Assembly (NCBI GenBank): GCA_020636575.1
Contig: JACJXP010000001.1
Coordinates: 1,116,001 to 1,180,000, forward strand
Reading direction: 5' to 3'
DNA length: 64,000 bases
From: Chitinophagales bacterium
Lineage (GTDB): Bacteria > Bacteroidota > Bacteroidia > Chitinophagales > Chitinophagaceae
Position 1 is the stretch's first letter; each line of letters begins with the position of its first letter. A program made the position numbers and the translations under genes. Positions 43,703 through 52,053 of the stretch are shown one piece after another. Below the pieces are notes generated by a model. That model did no database searches. It was given only the letters and a program-made list of their open reading frames with translations, and had not been told where the DNA came from.

Positions 43703-45233
43703 TTTCTTTTACCTCATCTCTTTTCTCAGGCCGCATTTGCGGGAATAAGAGTACATCCTGTATCGAGGCGTTATTGGTCAACAACATGCAAAGCCTGTCA
43801 ATACCAAAACCGATACCAGAAGTCGGCGGCATACCATATTCCAATGCCCGGAGAAAATCATAATCAATGAACATAGCTTCATCATCACCTCTTTCCATCA
43901 ACTTTACCTGTTCTTCAAAGCGTTCCCGCTGATCAATGGGGTCATTCAGTTCACTGTAGGCATTGGCGATCTCTTTCCCGTTGATCATCAGCTCAAATCT
44001 TTCTACAAGGCCGTGTTTGTCACGGTGCTTTTTGGTAAGCGGACTCATTTCCACCGGGTAATCAATAATGAAAGTGGGCTGTACAAAATGCTTTTCGCAT
44101 TTTTCACTAAAAATGGCATCGATCAGTTTGCCCTTGCCCATGGTATTGTCAACACCAATATGCAGTTGCTTACAGACGGAACGAAGTTGTTCTTCATTCA
44201 TTCGGCTTACATCAAAACCGGTATGTTCATTGATGGCTTCAAAAATGCTGATACGTTTGAATGGCGCTTTAAAAGAAATGATCTTATTACCAACAGGTAC
44301 ATCAGTAGTACCGCAAACATCAAGGGCTGCTTTTTCCAAAAGCTGCTCCGTAGTTTCCATCATCCAGAAATAATCCTTGTAGGCTGTATAAAATTCAAGT
44401 ATGGTGAATTCGGGATTATGCGTACGGTCCATTCCCTCATTCCGGAAATTGCGGCTGAATTCATATACCCAGTCAAATCCTCCAACGATCAGTCTCTTCA
44501 GGTATAGCTCATTGGCAATACGGAGATATAAGGGAATATCCAATGCATTATGATGCGTAACAAACGGACGGGCGGCTGCACCACCGGGAATACTTTGTAA
44601 CACCGGTGTATCTACTTCCAAAGCGCCTCTTTCATTCAAAAACTCACGGATGGAATTGATGAGTTTGGTCCGCTTTACAAATGTTTCTTTAACAGCAGGG
44701 TTAATGATAAGATCAGCATAACGCTGTCTGTATTTGAATTCAGGATCAGTAACAGCATCAAAGGTTTGGCCTTCTGCTTCTTTTACAATAGGAAGTGGGT
44801 GTAATGATTTGCTCAGTAAGGTAAGCTCCTTTACATGTAACGAGGTTTCTCCTGTTTTGGTGATAAACACATAACCTCTTACGCCGATGATATCACCGAT
44901 ATCCAGCAACTTTTTCCAAACGATGTCGTACAGCGATTTGTCTTCTCCGGGACAGATATCATCCCGTTTAAGGTAAAGCTGGATGCGTCCTTTGCTGTCC
45001 TGTATCACGGCAAAATTGGCCTTGCCCATATCCCTCACACTCATAATGCGGCCGGCCAGGCATACATCGGCATATTCGTCTTTATTTTCAGGAGTGAAAT
45101 TCTTTTTGATATCGGTGGAATAACTATTTACCGGGTAAAGGGCTGCAGGATAGGGTTCAATACCCATCATGATGATCTCAGCCAGTTTTTCCCTGCGTAA
45201 TTGTTCCTGTTCGGAAAGGTGTTGTGTACTCAT
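43677..45233 (-). CDS. lysS: Lysyl-tRNA synthetase (class II)
   Basis: A 518-residue class II synthetase. The ATG at 45233 (MSTQHLSEQEQL) is preferred because a full promoter lies between it and a longer open frame. An OB-fold anticodon domain (VCLAGRIMSVRDMGKANFAVIQD) leads to motif 2 (FRNEGMDRTHNPEFT) and motif 3 (GIGFGIDRLCML). It attaches lysine to tRNA-Lys. The C-terminal acidic tail (EKRDEVKENDEQGAAS) overlaps the SET gene by 26 bases. Confidence 0.95.
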   Translation of the reverse strand: MSTQHLSEQEQLRREKLAEIIMMGIEPYPAALYPVNSYSTDIKKNFTPENKDEYADVCLAGRIMSVRDMGKANFAVIQDSKGRIQLYLKRDDICPGEDKSLYDIVWKKLLDIGDIIGVRGYVFITKTGETSLHVKELTLLSKSLHPLPIVKEAEGQTFDAVTDPEFKYRQRYADLIINPAVKETFVKRTKLINSIREFLNERGALEVDTPVLQSIPGGAAARPFVTHHNALDIPLYLRIANELYLKRLIVGGFDWVYEFSRNFRNEGMDRTHNPEFTILEFYTAYKDYFWMMETTEQLLEKAALDVCGTTDVPVGNKIISFKAPFKRISIFEAINEHTGFDVSRMNEEQLRSVCKQLHIGVDNTMGKGKLIDAIFSEKCEKHFVQPTFIIDYPVEMSPLTKKHRDKHGLVERFELMINGKEIANAYSELNDPIDQRERFEEQVKLMERGDDEAMFIDYDFLRALEYGMPPTSGIGFGIDRLCMLLTNNASIQDVLLFPQMRPEKRDEVKENDEQGAAS

Positions 45234-45257
45234 TAACCGCTTATTCTGTTTTGGCGG

Positions 45258-45287
45258 CAAAGGTACTGGTAAACGAGTTGGATGCAA
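45258..45287 (-). promoter_or_regulatory. Promoter of lysS
   Basis: On the minus strand TTG (complement of 45285-45287), 19-base spacer and TACCTTTG (complement of 45258-45265), then a leader of about 24 bases to the ATG at 45233. Confidence 0.8.
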
Positions 45288-45323
45288 AGGAAAACTGAAG
45301 CACTTAAAAGGAGAACTGAGCAA

Positions 45324-45345
45324 TAAAAAGGGGCTTAAGGCCCCT
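45324..45345 (-). terminator. Rho-independent terminator of the 45366-47242 operon
   Basis: On the minus strand AGGGGC and GCCCCT form a 6-base GC-rich stem around CTTAA, followed by TTTTTATT. It lies 20 bases after the stop at 45366. Confidence 0.85.
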
Positions 45346-45365
45346 ATATCGAACGGATCGTCATT

Positions 45366-45815
45366 CTATAGTTTAATTGAAATGGCTACCGCCGGCATAC
45401 TTTTTTGCATGGAACCAGATTTAAAGGGAAGAGATAGTTGTTCTGATTTAAACCCGACTGAACTTCTCATTGCTTTTCTTTTATTTTTCCCGGAGGCGAT
45501 AAATAAAGGAATACTTGTCAGCGTTGCAACAACACCCACAACAAAAAGAACTCCGGAAAAAGTAGCAGAGCTTTCCGCTGACGCAGTGTTAGTGCCCCAG
45601 AAGTCAAGCCAAACATAGTCTTTTGGAAAGCTGGCAATTCCAATGAGGCCTAAACTTGTGCCGGTTCCCAAAAGTACCCAGGCTCCTTTCTTTTGGTTTT
45701 TACTTTTTAATAAATAGTCTGTTTGGGGTACTGGTGTACTTTGTTGGGGTAATTGTTGCCCATAGCAAGTGGCAATTAATGCCACTACTGCAATAAGAAG
45801 GATTATTTTTTTCAT
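45366..45815 (-). CDS. Small exported protein of unknown function
   Basis: A 149-residue protein with a signal peptide (ILLIAVVALIATCYGQ) and two hydrophobic stretches (GAWVLLGTGTSLGLIGIA; FSGVLFVVGVVATLTSIPLFIA). LPQQSTPVPQTDYLLKSKNQKK precedes the first. The pattern matches a common but unnamed class of Bacteroidota membrane proteins. It is the last gene of a three-gene minus-strand series with the YiiX-like and choice-of-anchor J genes, and ends at a strong terminator. Confidence 0.62.
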   Translation of the reverse strand: MKKIILLIAVVALIATCYGQQLPQQSTPVPQTDYLLKSKNQKKGAWVLLGTGTSLGLIGIASFPKDYVWLDFWGTNTASAESSATFSGVLFVVGVVATLTSIPLFIASGKNKRKAMRSSVGFKSEQLSLPFKSGSMQKSMPAVAISIKL

Positions 45816-45838
45816 ATACGTTGTTTTAATTTTTGATA

Positions 45839-46537
45839 TCAGTATTTTGATTCAATTACAGGGCTGCAGTTTTTTATCAGGTACAAATTGTCAATCATAA
45901 CCCCTTTTTTATTCCGGAACAGTTTTTCAGGTTTTTTAAAATAGGCAGCTAAAAGTTTTGCTTCTTCCGGAGTTAATATTGTTGAGCCCGGTTTTATTCT
46001 GTTACGGGTTGCCCGGGTTATTGCTTTACTTATCATCTCAGAGCAATACATTTTGTCATCAGTTTTGAGATCAAACTCTTTATCAAAGAGGATAGCCCTT
46101 TTATACCAGTCATGGATGAGTGATTTCAGCTTTGAAAGCTCATCTGGTCTGAATGCATATCGGAATACTCCAACGGCTGAATTTTCCCTGGTATCGCAAA
46201 ATTTGACTAACTCTACCCGGTCTAATTTTTCATCGGGATTCTCTGACCCTGACATCATTTGATAGATATATGGTTCCCCATTTTCAAAGAAAACCAGTCC
46301 GGCATGAGAGTATTTTTTGTCATGATGGTTCAGGTTTTTGATCACCTGGCTGGAAGGGTCCCGATTCAGCCTGACCACCAGGTCTCCCTCTTTTACATTT
46401 TCTTTGATTTGCTGAAATTGCTGGGAGCTTTGTTCAGGTAATATTTTTTCATCTGATTCATTCTTATTACCTGAAGACTTATGCAGGCTGGAAAAAAAAG
46501 CTATCCCACTCAGCAATATTATAGCTACTGATCTCAT
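45839..46537 (-). CDS. YiiX-like permuted papain (NlpC/P60 superfamily) protein
   Basis: A 232-residue protein with an N-terminal hydrophobic segment (VAIILLSGIAFFSS) and a permuted NlpC/P60-type domain of the YiiX/YebB group: GDLVVRLNRD, then the His in KYSHAGLVFF (His78), then the nucleophile Cys in MYCSEMISKA (Cys165). The circular permutation puts His before Cys. Such proteins are thought to be thiol hydrolases of lipid or peptidic amides in the envelope; activity is inferred. It is 18 bases after the anchor J lipoprotein gene. Confidence 0.8.
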   Translation of the reverse strand: MRSVAIILLSGIAFFSSLHKSSGNKNESDEKILPEQSSQQFQQIKENVKEGDLVVRLNRDPSSQVIKNLNHHDKKYSHAGLVFFENGEPYIYQMMSGSENPDEKLDRVELVKFCDTRENSAVGVFRYAFRPDELSKLKSLIHDWYKRAILFDKEFDLKTDDKMYCSEMISKAITRATRNRIKPGSTILTPEEAKLLAAYFKKPEKLFRNKKGVMIDNLYLIKNCSPVIESKY

Positions 46538-46555
46538 CTTAGATACTTTTAGAAA

Positions 46556-47242
46556 TTAGTTTGCCGGATATTTAAATTGATCAATACCAATGGCCGATTT
46601 TTCGGTCCCATTTTCTATATAGTGACGGAAGCCGACCCTTATTTCTGTAAGTCCTGCTAAACCTGAAAATGTATATTGATATTTGGTCCAGTCTTTCGGA
46701 AAGCCATTTGCTACCTGGCCGGGATTGATGTCGAGCAGTAATTCTGAAAAATTTCCTACAGAACCAGGTACATTATTGGTAATGCCGGTAGCAGCAGAGT
46801 AACTTAAGCGGACCTGGAGTCTGCCGCTTCCGGTCGATTCAGAGTTGCAACGGGCAAAAAAGGAGATCTTATCACCGTTTTTTACTTTAATTACCGGGGA
46901 GATCAGCCAGCTACTTACATTAAATACAGGATCAAAATCATTGTTAGCAAAGGAAATTGCATATTCTGTTTTTTCAGACGAATAGGAGTATGCCGGAAAC
47001 CCATACCATATACCTACTTTGTCCTGGCCATACCATCCCTTTTGCCATTCAGCGTTGGTGTTGGCAGAGGAGTTTTCTTTTATTTCCCACCCATGGTTTG
47101 CCAAAAGGGCATCCAGGTTTATGAACTCCTCGGTAATTGAACCACTATCGTTTGGAGAAGGATCAACGTTTTTTTTGCATCCGTTGATAAACATGCCTGC
47201 CATTAAGGCCAGGAATGGAATAAAAAATAGATACTTTTTCAT
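46556..47242 (-). CDS. Lipoprotein with choice-of-anchor J domain
   Basis: A 228-residue lipoprotein (lipobox FINGC, residues 18-22). The body is a single choice-of-anchor J domain with a jelly-roll pattern: GYGFPAYSYSS-like aromatics, SSWLISPVIKVKNGDKISFFARC and YQYTFSGLAGLTEIRVGFRHYI. These domains occur in many Bacteroidota surface proteins, usually with a secretion tag; here the lipid anchor replaces it. It starts the three-gene series that ends at the terminator at 45324-45345. Confidence 0.78.
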   Translation of the reverse strand: MKKYLFFIPFLALMAGMFINGCKKNVDPSPNDSGSITEEFINLDALLANHGWEIKENSSANTNAEWQKGWYGQDKVGIWYGFPAYSYSSEKTEYAISFANNDFDPVFNVSSWLISPVIKVKNGDKISFFARCNSESTGSGRLQVRLSYSAATGITNNVPGSVGNFSELLLDINPGQVANGFPKDWTKYQYTFSGLAGLTEIRVGFRHYIENGTEKSAIGIDQFKYPAN

Positions 47243-47338
47243 ACCAATTAATTTTAATTTGAAAAATCCTTATTGATCACTAAGCTAATACCACCAAAAG
47301 CTCATTAATAATTGAATTTTGCATTAGTATTTTCCTGA

Positions 47339-47355
47339 TTTGCAATTTTTGCAAA
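47339..47355. promoter_or_regulatory. Palindrome TTTGCAA-TTT-TTGCAAA between divergent genes
   Basis: Perfect 7-base arms with a 3-base spacer, 97 bases from the anchor J start and 102 bases from the first HTH gene. A dimeric regulator site is likely in principle; the HTH protein encoded next to it is a candidate binder. Confidence 0.45.
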
Positions 47356-47456
47356 TACTGCCCTTTTGTACCGGTTGCGGAAATTGTAGTAACTTATGAT
47401 CCCCGTCTGAGATAAGTAATAGGGCTGCCGGGAAATGCGGGTATTAATAACCGGTT

Positions 47457-48452
47457 ATGGCTACGGATAAAGCCCAGGAAATTCTATTCAAGAGAATCAA
47501 GTCGCTGCTTCCGCATCATATCTCTATGGTGGATGCTGTGTCTGAAATTCTTCATGTGAGTACGGACAGTGCTTACCGGAGAATAAGAGGAGAGACACCC
47601 TTGGTATTGGATGAAGCTGTATTGTTGTGCAGTCATTTTAAACTTTCGCTTGATCAGTTGATGAGTCTTAAAAAAGGAGGACTCATTTTCAGGGATATTC
47701 GCATAAAAGGAACAGGATATAGCTACCAGCAGTATCTTAAAGATCTAAGTGATCAGATAGAAGCAGTCAATGATTTTTTGCATAAGGAGATCATTTATAT
47801 GTCAAAGGACCTTCCGTTATTTCATAACTTTTATTTCCGTCCATTGATAGCTTTTCGTTATTATTTCTGGATGAAGAATCATTTGATGCATCCGGAATTT
47901 GAAAAGAAAAAATTCAGTTTTGATCTTTTGTCTGATGAGATTGAGCATTCAAGTTATGGGCTTGCAAAGGCTTACGGAAATATTCCGAGTACAGAGATGT
48001 GGAATATAGAAAGCCTTAACAGTACTCTTTCACAGATAGAGTTTTTGAAAGATTCAGGCCACTTTGAATCTATTAATGATTTAAAGAAGATCTATGAAAC
48101 CGTAGAGGAGACAATCCGGCACATGATGGACCAGGTAGAGTATGGTTGCAAATTCATGCCGGGCGAAGACCCTGCTACAAAAAAGAGTAACTTCAGATTC
48201 TTATATAACAGGATAGTGCTTGGAGATAATACTGTATTAGCTATAACAGACTTTACGAAAACAGCATTTATAAACTATGGAGGGCTGAATTATCTTTCCA
48301 CTAATGACGAATCGTTTTGTAATGACCTGTATAATGATTTTGAGAACCTGATCCCTAAGTCAACACAAATAAGTAAGACTGGTGAAAAACAACGGAATAT
48401 GTTTTTTGGTATCCTGTTATCAAAAATTCAGGATAGAAAACGAAACTTATAA
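47457..48452 (+). CDS. Helix-turn-helix regulator, first of tandem pair
   Basis: A 331-residue protein. An N-terminal HTH (residues about 20-65) shows VSEILHVSTDSAYRRIRGETPLVLDEAVLLCSHFKLSLDQLM, which resembles the BetR/XRE-like HTH of Bacteroidota. The ~260-residue C-terminal part is alpha-rich, without a recognised effector domain; aromatic residues are frequent (FYFRPLIAFRYYFWMKN). The paralogue at 48455 shares this layout (KRIKSLLPHH... versus DAIKEKVAQN...), so the pair is a tandem duplication. The palindrome at 47339-47355 lies in the promoter region. Confidence 0.75.
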   Translation: MATDKAQEILFKRIKSLLPHHISMVDAVSEILHVSTDSAYRRIRGETPLVLDEAVLLCSHFKLSLDQLMSLKKGGLIFRDIRIKGTGYSYQQYLKDLSDQIEAVNDFLHKEIIYMSKDLPLFHNFYFRPLIAFRYYFWMKNHLMHPEFEKKKFSFDLLSDEIEHSSYGLAKAYGNIPSTEMWNIESLNSTLSQIEFLKDSGHFESINDLKKIYETVEETIRHMMDQVEYGCKFMPGEDPATKKSNFRFLYNRIVLGDNTVLAITDFTKTAFINYGGLNYLSTNDESFCNDLYNDFENLIPKSTQISKTGEKQRNMFFGILLSKIQDRKRNL

Positions 48453-48454
48453 CC

Positions 48455-49456
48455 ATGACTACAGGAGAACTTCAAAAAAGTTTGTTTGATGCGATTAAGG
48501 AAAAGGTGGCTCAAAATGCATCCATAGCACAGGAAGTCTCAGAGCTGTTGGATATTAGTGCTGATAGTGCTTACAGAAGAATGCGTGGAGAAAAAACCAT
48601 TACACTGGATGAGCTTTATATTCTTTGTAATCATTATAAAATATCCCTCGACCGTTTAATGGGTATCCAGACCGGTGCTTTTCTTTTCCAGGGAAATCTT
48701 TTGAATCCTGAAACTTTTAAGTTTGACGCCCACCTTAAAAGTATGATGCATAACCTGGCTTATTTTTCCAGTTTTAAACAGAAGGAGTACTATTATCTCT
48801 GTAAGGATGCACCTATTTTTCATCATTGGTATTTTAAAGAACTTGCCGCATTCAAACACTATTTCTGGATGAACACTCTTCTCTTTAGGCCGGTCCAGGG
48901 AAGACGAAAGTTTAGCTTCAGCGAATATCCAGACGAGTTATGGGTAGCAGGGCAACAGATCCTGGAGTTGTATAATCAATTAGACAGTTACGAAATATGG
49001 AACCTGGAGAGTTTGAACAGTACCATACACCAGATCGAATATTATCATGATAGTAACATGTTCGATTCCGATCAGGTTGTTGCAGAAATATATACAGCCA
49101 TAGAAAAAACAATGGATCATTTAGAAAACCAGGCCAGGCTCGGTTATAAGTATTCTGTTTCTGATCCTGATAAGAAACCCATGGGCAAATACAATATGTT
49201 CTTTAATGATACGATATTATTAGATAATAATATGATGGCAGTGCTTGATGATGCGAAGATCTCCATAGTACCCCATACAGCAATCAATTATATGATGAGT
49301 CGGGATGCTAATTATAATGAGAGCTTTTATCAATATATACAAAGTATCATCCGGCAATCTATTCAGATCAGTGAGGTTAGCGAAAAAGAAAGATCCCGGT
49401 TTTTCAGGCTTATGAGAGACAGAGTAAATAGGCGAAAAGAAAATCTTAAATTATGA
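48455..49456 (+). CDS. Helix-turn-helix regulator, second of tandem pair
   Basis: A 333-residue paralogue of the preceding gene, two bases after its stop. HTH: VSELLDISADSAYRRMRGEKTITLDELYILCNHYKISLDRLM. Shared later motifs include the FHHWYFKELAAFKHYFWMN segment, the MWNIESLNSTLSQIEF/IWNLESLNSTIHQIEY pair and a C-terminal QIS...EKERSRFFRLM. The C-terminal domain is unnamed to me; it could sense a ligand or mediate dimerisation. Co-transcription with its twin is likely. Confidence 0.75.
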   Translation: MTTGELQKSLFDAIKEKVAQNASIAQEVSELLDISADSAYRRMRGEKTITLDELYILCNHYKISLDRLMGIQTGAFLFQGNLLNPETFKFDAHLKSMMHNLAYFSSFKQKEYYYLCKDAPIFHHWYFKELAAFKHYFWMNTLLFRPVQGRRKFSFSEYPDELWVAGQQILELYNQLDSYEIWNLESLNSTIHQIEYYHDSNMFDSDQVVAEIYTAIEKTMDHLENQARLGYKYSVSDPDKKPMGKYNMFFNDTILLDNNMMAVLDDAKISIVPHTAINYMMSRDANYNESFYQYIQSIIRQSIQISEVSEKERSRFFRLMRDRVNRRKENLKL

Positions 49457-49535
49457 GCAACTGTTTACAAGGATAAACCATCAAAAACAGTTAAATTCAT
49501 TTTATAAAAATCATATACATTTTAATCACTTACTT

Positions 49536-50240
49536 ATGAAAAAGCTTGTTGTTTTATTTATTGCCACTAGTTTTTTAGTTGGATGTGAGACCTTATCCAA
49601 ACTCCCCGGCATTGGAGGCGGACAGGTTACAGAAGGAGAAGCTGCTGACGGTATTAAAGAAGCATTAGGGCAGGGCCTGGCAAAAGCCGTATTACAACTA
49701 AACAAAGAAGATGGATTTTTTAAGGATGCTTTGTACAAAGTATTACTTCCGCCGGATGCAAAAAAGATCGAGAACACACTGCGGGATCTTGGTATGGGAA
49801 ATATGGTGGACAAAGCCATTTTACAGATCAACAGGGCTGCAGAAGATGCTGCCGGATACGCCAAGCCGATCTTTGTAGATGCGATCAAAAGCATGACCAT
49901 TAGTGATGCGATCGGGTTGGTTAAGAACGGAGATACCAGCGCTACTCATTTTTTCAGGGTGAAGACCACCGATAAATTATATGCAGCTTTTCAGCCGGTG
50001 ATCAAAAGTTCGCTGGACAAGCTTAATGCAACCAAGTACTACGGAGATGTAGTAACGACTTACAATAATTTTCCCACCACCTTCAAAAAGATAAATCCTG
50101 ACCTGCCGGGTTTTGTAACAGAAAGGGCTGTTTATGCTTTGTTTAACCTTGTTGGTAAGGAGGAAGTGAATATCAGGCAAAATATAGCTGCCCGAACAAC
50201 TGACCTGCTGCGAAAAGTGTTTGGAGCCAAATGGCAATGA
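49536..50240 (+). CDS. DUF4197 lipoprotein, first of pair
   Basis: A 234-residue protein with a lipobox (FLVGCETL). The rest is DUF4197: ADGIKEALGQGLAKAVLQLNKEDGFFKDALYKVLLPPDAKKIENTLRDLGMG, then a helix-rich remainder. The family has no proven function. A second, non-lipidated copy follows at 50382. The palindrome AAGTAAATTTACTT lies 27 bases after the stop. It follows the HTH pair by 79 bases on the same strand, but nothing ties it to them functionally. Confidence 0.82.
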   Translation: MKKLVVLFIATSFLVGCETLSKLPGIGGGQVTEGEAADGIKEALGQGLAKAVLQLNKEDGFFKDALYKVLLPPDAKKIENTLRDLGMGNMVDKAILQINRAAEDAAGYAKPIFVDAIKSMTISDAIGLVKNGDTSATHFFRVKTTDKLYAAFQPVIKSSLDKLNATKYYGDVVTTYNNFPTTFKKINPDLPGFVTERAVYALFNLVGKEEVNIRQNIAARTTDLLRKVFGAKWQ

Positions 50241-50266
50241 TAGCCGGGGACAGCACTACCCTGTAT

Positions 50267-50280
50267 AAGTAAATTTACTT
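50267..50280. repeat. Fourteen-base palindrome between DUF4197 genes
   Basis: AAGTAAATTTACTT is a perfect palindrome without loop, 27 bases after the first DUF4197 stop and 102 before the second start. A site for a dimeric regulator is possible; it is too AT-rich to exclude chance. Confidence 0.3.
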
Positions 50281-50381
50281 CTGCAGTCCAACCATTTAGC
50301 TAAAATAACGTCAAAATAAAGGCTAATACTACGCTGACTTAAAAACTCAGGTTATTTTGCATGCAGTTTAAATCATACAAT

Positions 50382-51095
50382 ATGAAGACCCTGATCTCTA
50401 TTTTATTTTGTTGCTCATTATTGCTACCATCAGTTTCTGATGCCCAGATAAAGATCTCAGATATTCTTTCAAAAAAATCAACCGGTGTTTCCCAGGAAGA
50501 AGCAGGACAGGGAATCAAAGAAGCGCTGGTTAAAGGAGTAACCAATGCTGTACTGAACCTGAATAAAGAAGATGGTTTTTTTGGCAGCGAGATCTATAAA
50601 ATGTTTTTACCCGAGGATGCCAAAAAAGTTGAAAAAACACTGCGGAATATTGGTTTGGGTAATGAAGTGGATAAAGCCATACTGGCTATCAACAGGGGAG
50701 CAGAAGATGCTGTAGGATATGCCAAACCGATCTTTACTGACGCCATCAAAGAAATGACCTTAAAAGACGCATTGAATATTGTAAAAGGGCCGAAAGATGC
50801 TGCCACAAATTATTTCAAAGAAAAGACTAAAGCGAAACTGATCGCAGCATTTCTTCCATCTGTTAAATCATCGCTGGATAAAACCGATGCAACAAAATAT
50901 TATGCTGATATCATAAATAGTTATAATAAGCTACCCACTACTTTTAAAAAAATAAATCCTGACCTTCCTTCTTATGTGGTAGATAAATCAGTTGATGCTT
51001 TGTTTGACCAGGTGGCCAAAGAGGAAGCAAATATCAGGGCAAATCCACTTGCCAGGACATCAGATATATTGAAGAAGGTATTTGGAGGTAACTGA
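50382..51095 (+). CDS. DUF4197 protein with signal peptide, second of pair
   Basis: A 237-residue paralogue of the preceding gene (INRGAEDAVGYAKPIFTDAIKEMT versus INRAAEDAAGYAKPIFVDAIKSMT). It has a type I signal peptide (ISILFCCSLLLPSVSDAQ) instead of a lipobox, so one copy is membrane-tethered and the other soluble in the periplasm. The ATG at 50382 is preferred over one at 50361, because it places the signal peptide at the N-terminus. The gene converges with an OmpA-like lipoprotein gene, one base away. Confidence 0.82.
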   Translation: MKTLISILFCCSLLLPSVSDAQIKISDILSKKSTGVSQEEAGQGIKEALVKGVTNAVLNLNKEDGFFGSEIYKMFLPEDAKKVEKTLRNIGLGNEVDKAILAINRGAEDAVGYAKPIFTDAIKEMTLKDALNIVKGPKDAATNYFKEKTKAKLIAAFLPSVKSSLDKTDATKYYADIINSYNKLPTTFKKINPDLPSYVVDKSVDALFDQVAKEEANIRANPLARTSDILKKVFGGN

Positions 51096-51096
51096 T

Positions 51097-51993
51097 TTAT
51101 TCAGGGAAGATGCTCCAGAAAAGCAAAACAACCCTTCGCCGGGGATCGTTTACTTTATAATTTTTAATGGTTGGATCAGGATAGGCCTCACCCTTTCCTT
51201 CAGATAAATAGAGTATATGTTCGTTACTCGTTTGCCTGTTGCCTGCCCTTGCAGTAGTAAATTCCTGGAAAAGCTGAATTACTTTTTGAGCCCTTAACCT
51301 TGACAGTTGATGATTCAATTCTTTATTGCTGGGGCTGCTTGTTTGTAATTTCAATTGCTCTTTCAGCTCTTTATATAGATCGCTGGTTTCCGATATTATA
51401 GTTCCGTCTGCATAACCTTTGGCAGTGATGACCAGTGAAAGATTGAAATCAGGATATTTATTTATAAATGAATCGACACCCTTGGCTGCGGGTTCAAAAA
51501 AGTTGGTAATAGAGTTTGCCACATCGTCTGAAACTTTGTATTCACCGGGTTGAAAAATGACATCCTGATCCAGTTTTACTACCCTGTTCCTTTCCAGCAG
51601 GTCATTGATAAAGGCAACTTTGTTATTGATACTTTTCAGGCTTCTTTGTGATTGTGTGAGTGCTTTTTTGAGGCTGTTCCAGTCAGCTCTTGCCACTTCT
51701 ACTTCGCCGATCATCAGGGAATCTTCTGAGATGCGATCCTGTATCTCTTTCCGGGTTTTTTGTATAAACTGCCCGATCTTCTGACTGGCCGTGTCGAGTA
51801 TCTGGTTCTCCGCAAGCTTTGTTTCCCGGAGTTTATCCAGCTTGTTTAGTGTATTTTTTTGCTGTTTTAGATCTTTATCGATCTCAACCATTTTGTTTTT
51901 GCCATCCTGTAACTTTTGTTGTGTGGAACAGGAAACAAATATCAAAACAGGCGCTGCAAGAAAGGCAATATATAAAACTCCTTTTCGAATCAT
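51097..51993 (-). CDS. OmpA-like lipoprotein with coiled coil
   Basis: A 298-residue lipoprotein (lipobox LIFVSCS). Residues about 30-140 form a likely coiled coil (MVEIDKDLKQQKNTLNKLDKLRE, SLKKALTQSQRSLKSI). The C-terminal ~150 residues resemble an OmpA domain: ITAKGYADG near the peptidoglycan motif, LSRLRAQKVIQLF, and DPRRRVVLLF. OmpA-like domains bind peptidoglycan, so it may tie the membrane to the wall; the match is partial. Confidence 0.72.
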   Translation of the reverse strand: MIRKGVLYIAFLAAPVLIFVSCSTQQKLQDGKNKMVEIDKDLKQQKNTLNKLDKLRETKLAENQILDTASQKIGQFIQKTRKEIQDRISEDSLMIGEVEVARADWNSLKKALTQSQRSLKSINNKVAFINDLLERNRVVKLDQDVIFQPGEYKVSDDVANSITNFFEPAAKGVDSFINKYPDFNLSLVITAKGYADGTIISETSDLYKELKEQLKLQTSSPSNKELNHQLSRLRAQKVIQLFQEFTTARAGNRQTSNEHILYLSEGKGEAYPDPTIKNYKVNDPRRRVVLLFWSIFPE

Positions 51994-52053
51994 ATGGGAG
52001 CTGTTGAACGTATTTAAAGTTATAAAAATTCCTGTAAAACAAAACGGATAAAA

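Noticed and set aside
47243..47456. Small RNA or gene in the largest gap
   Set aside because: Only the palindrome and weak promoter-like sequence are visible; no ORF with coding character.
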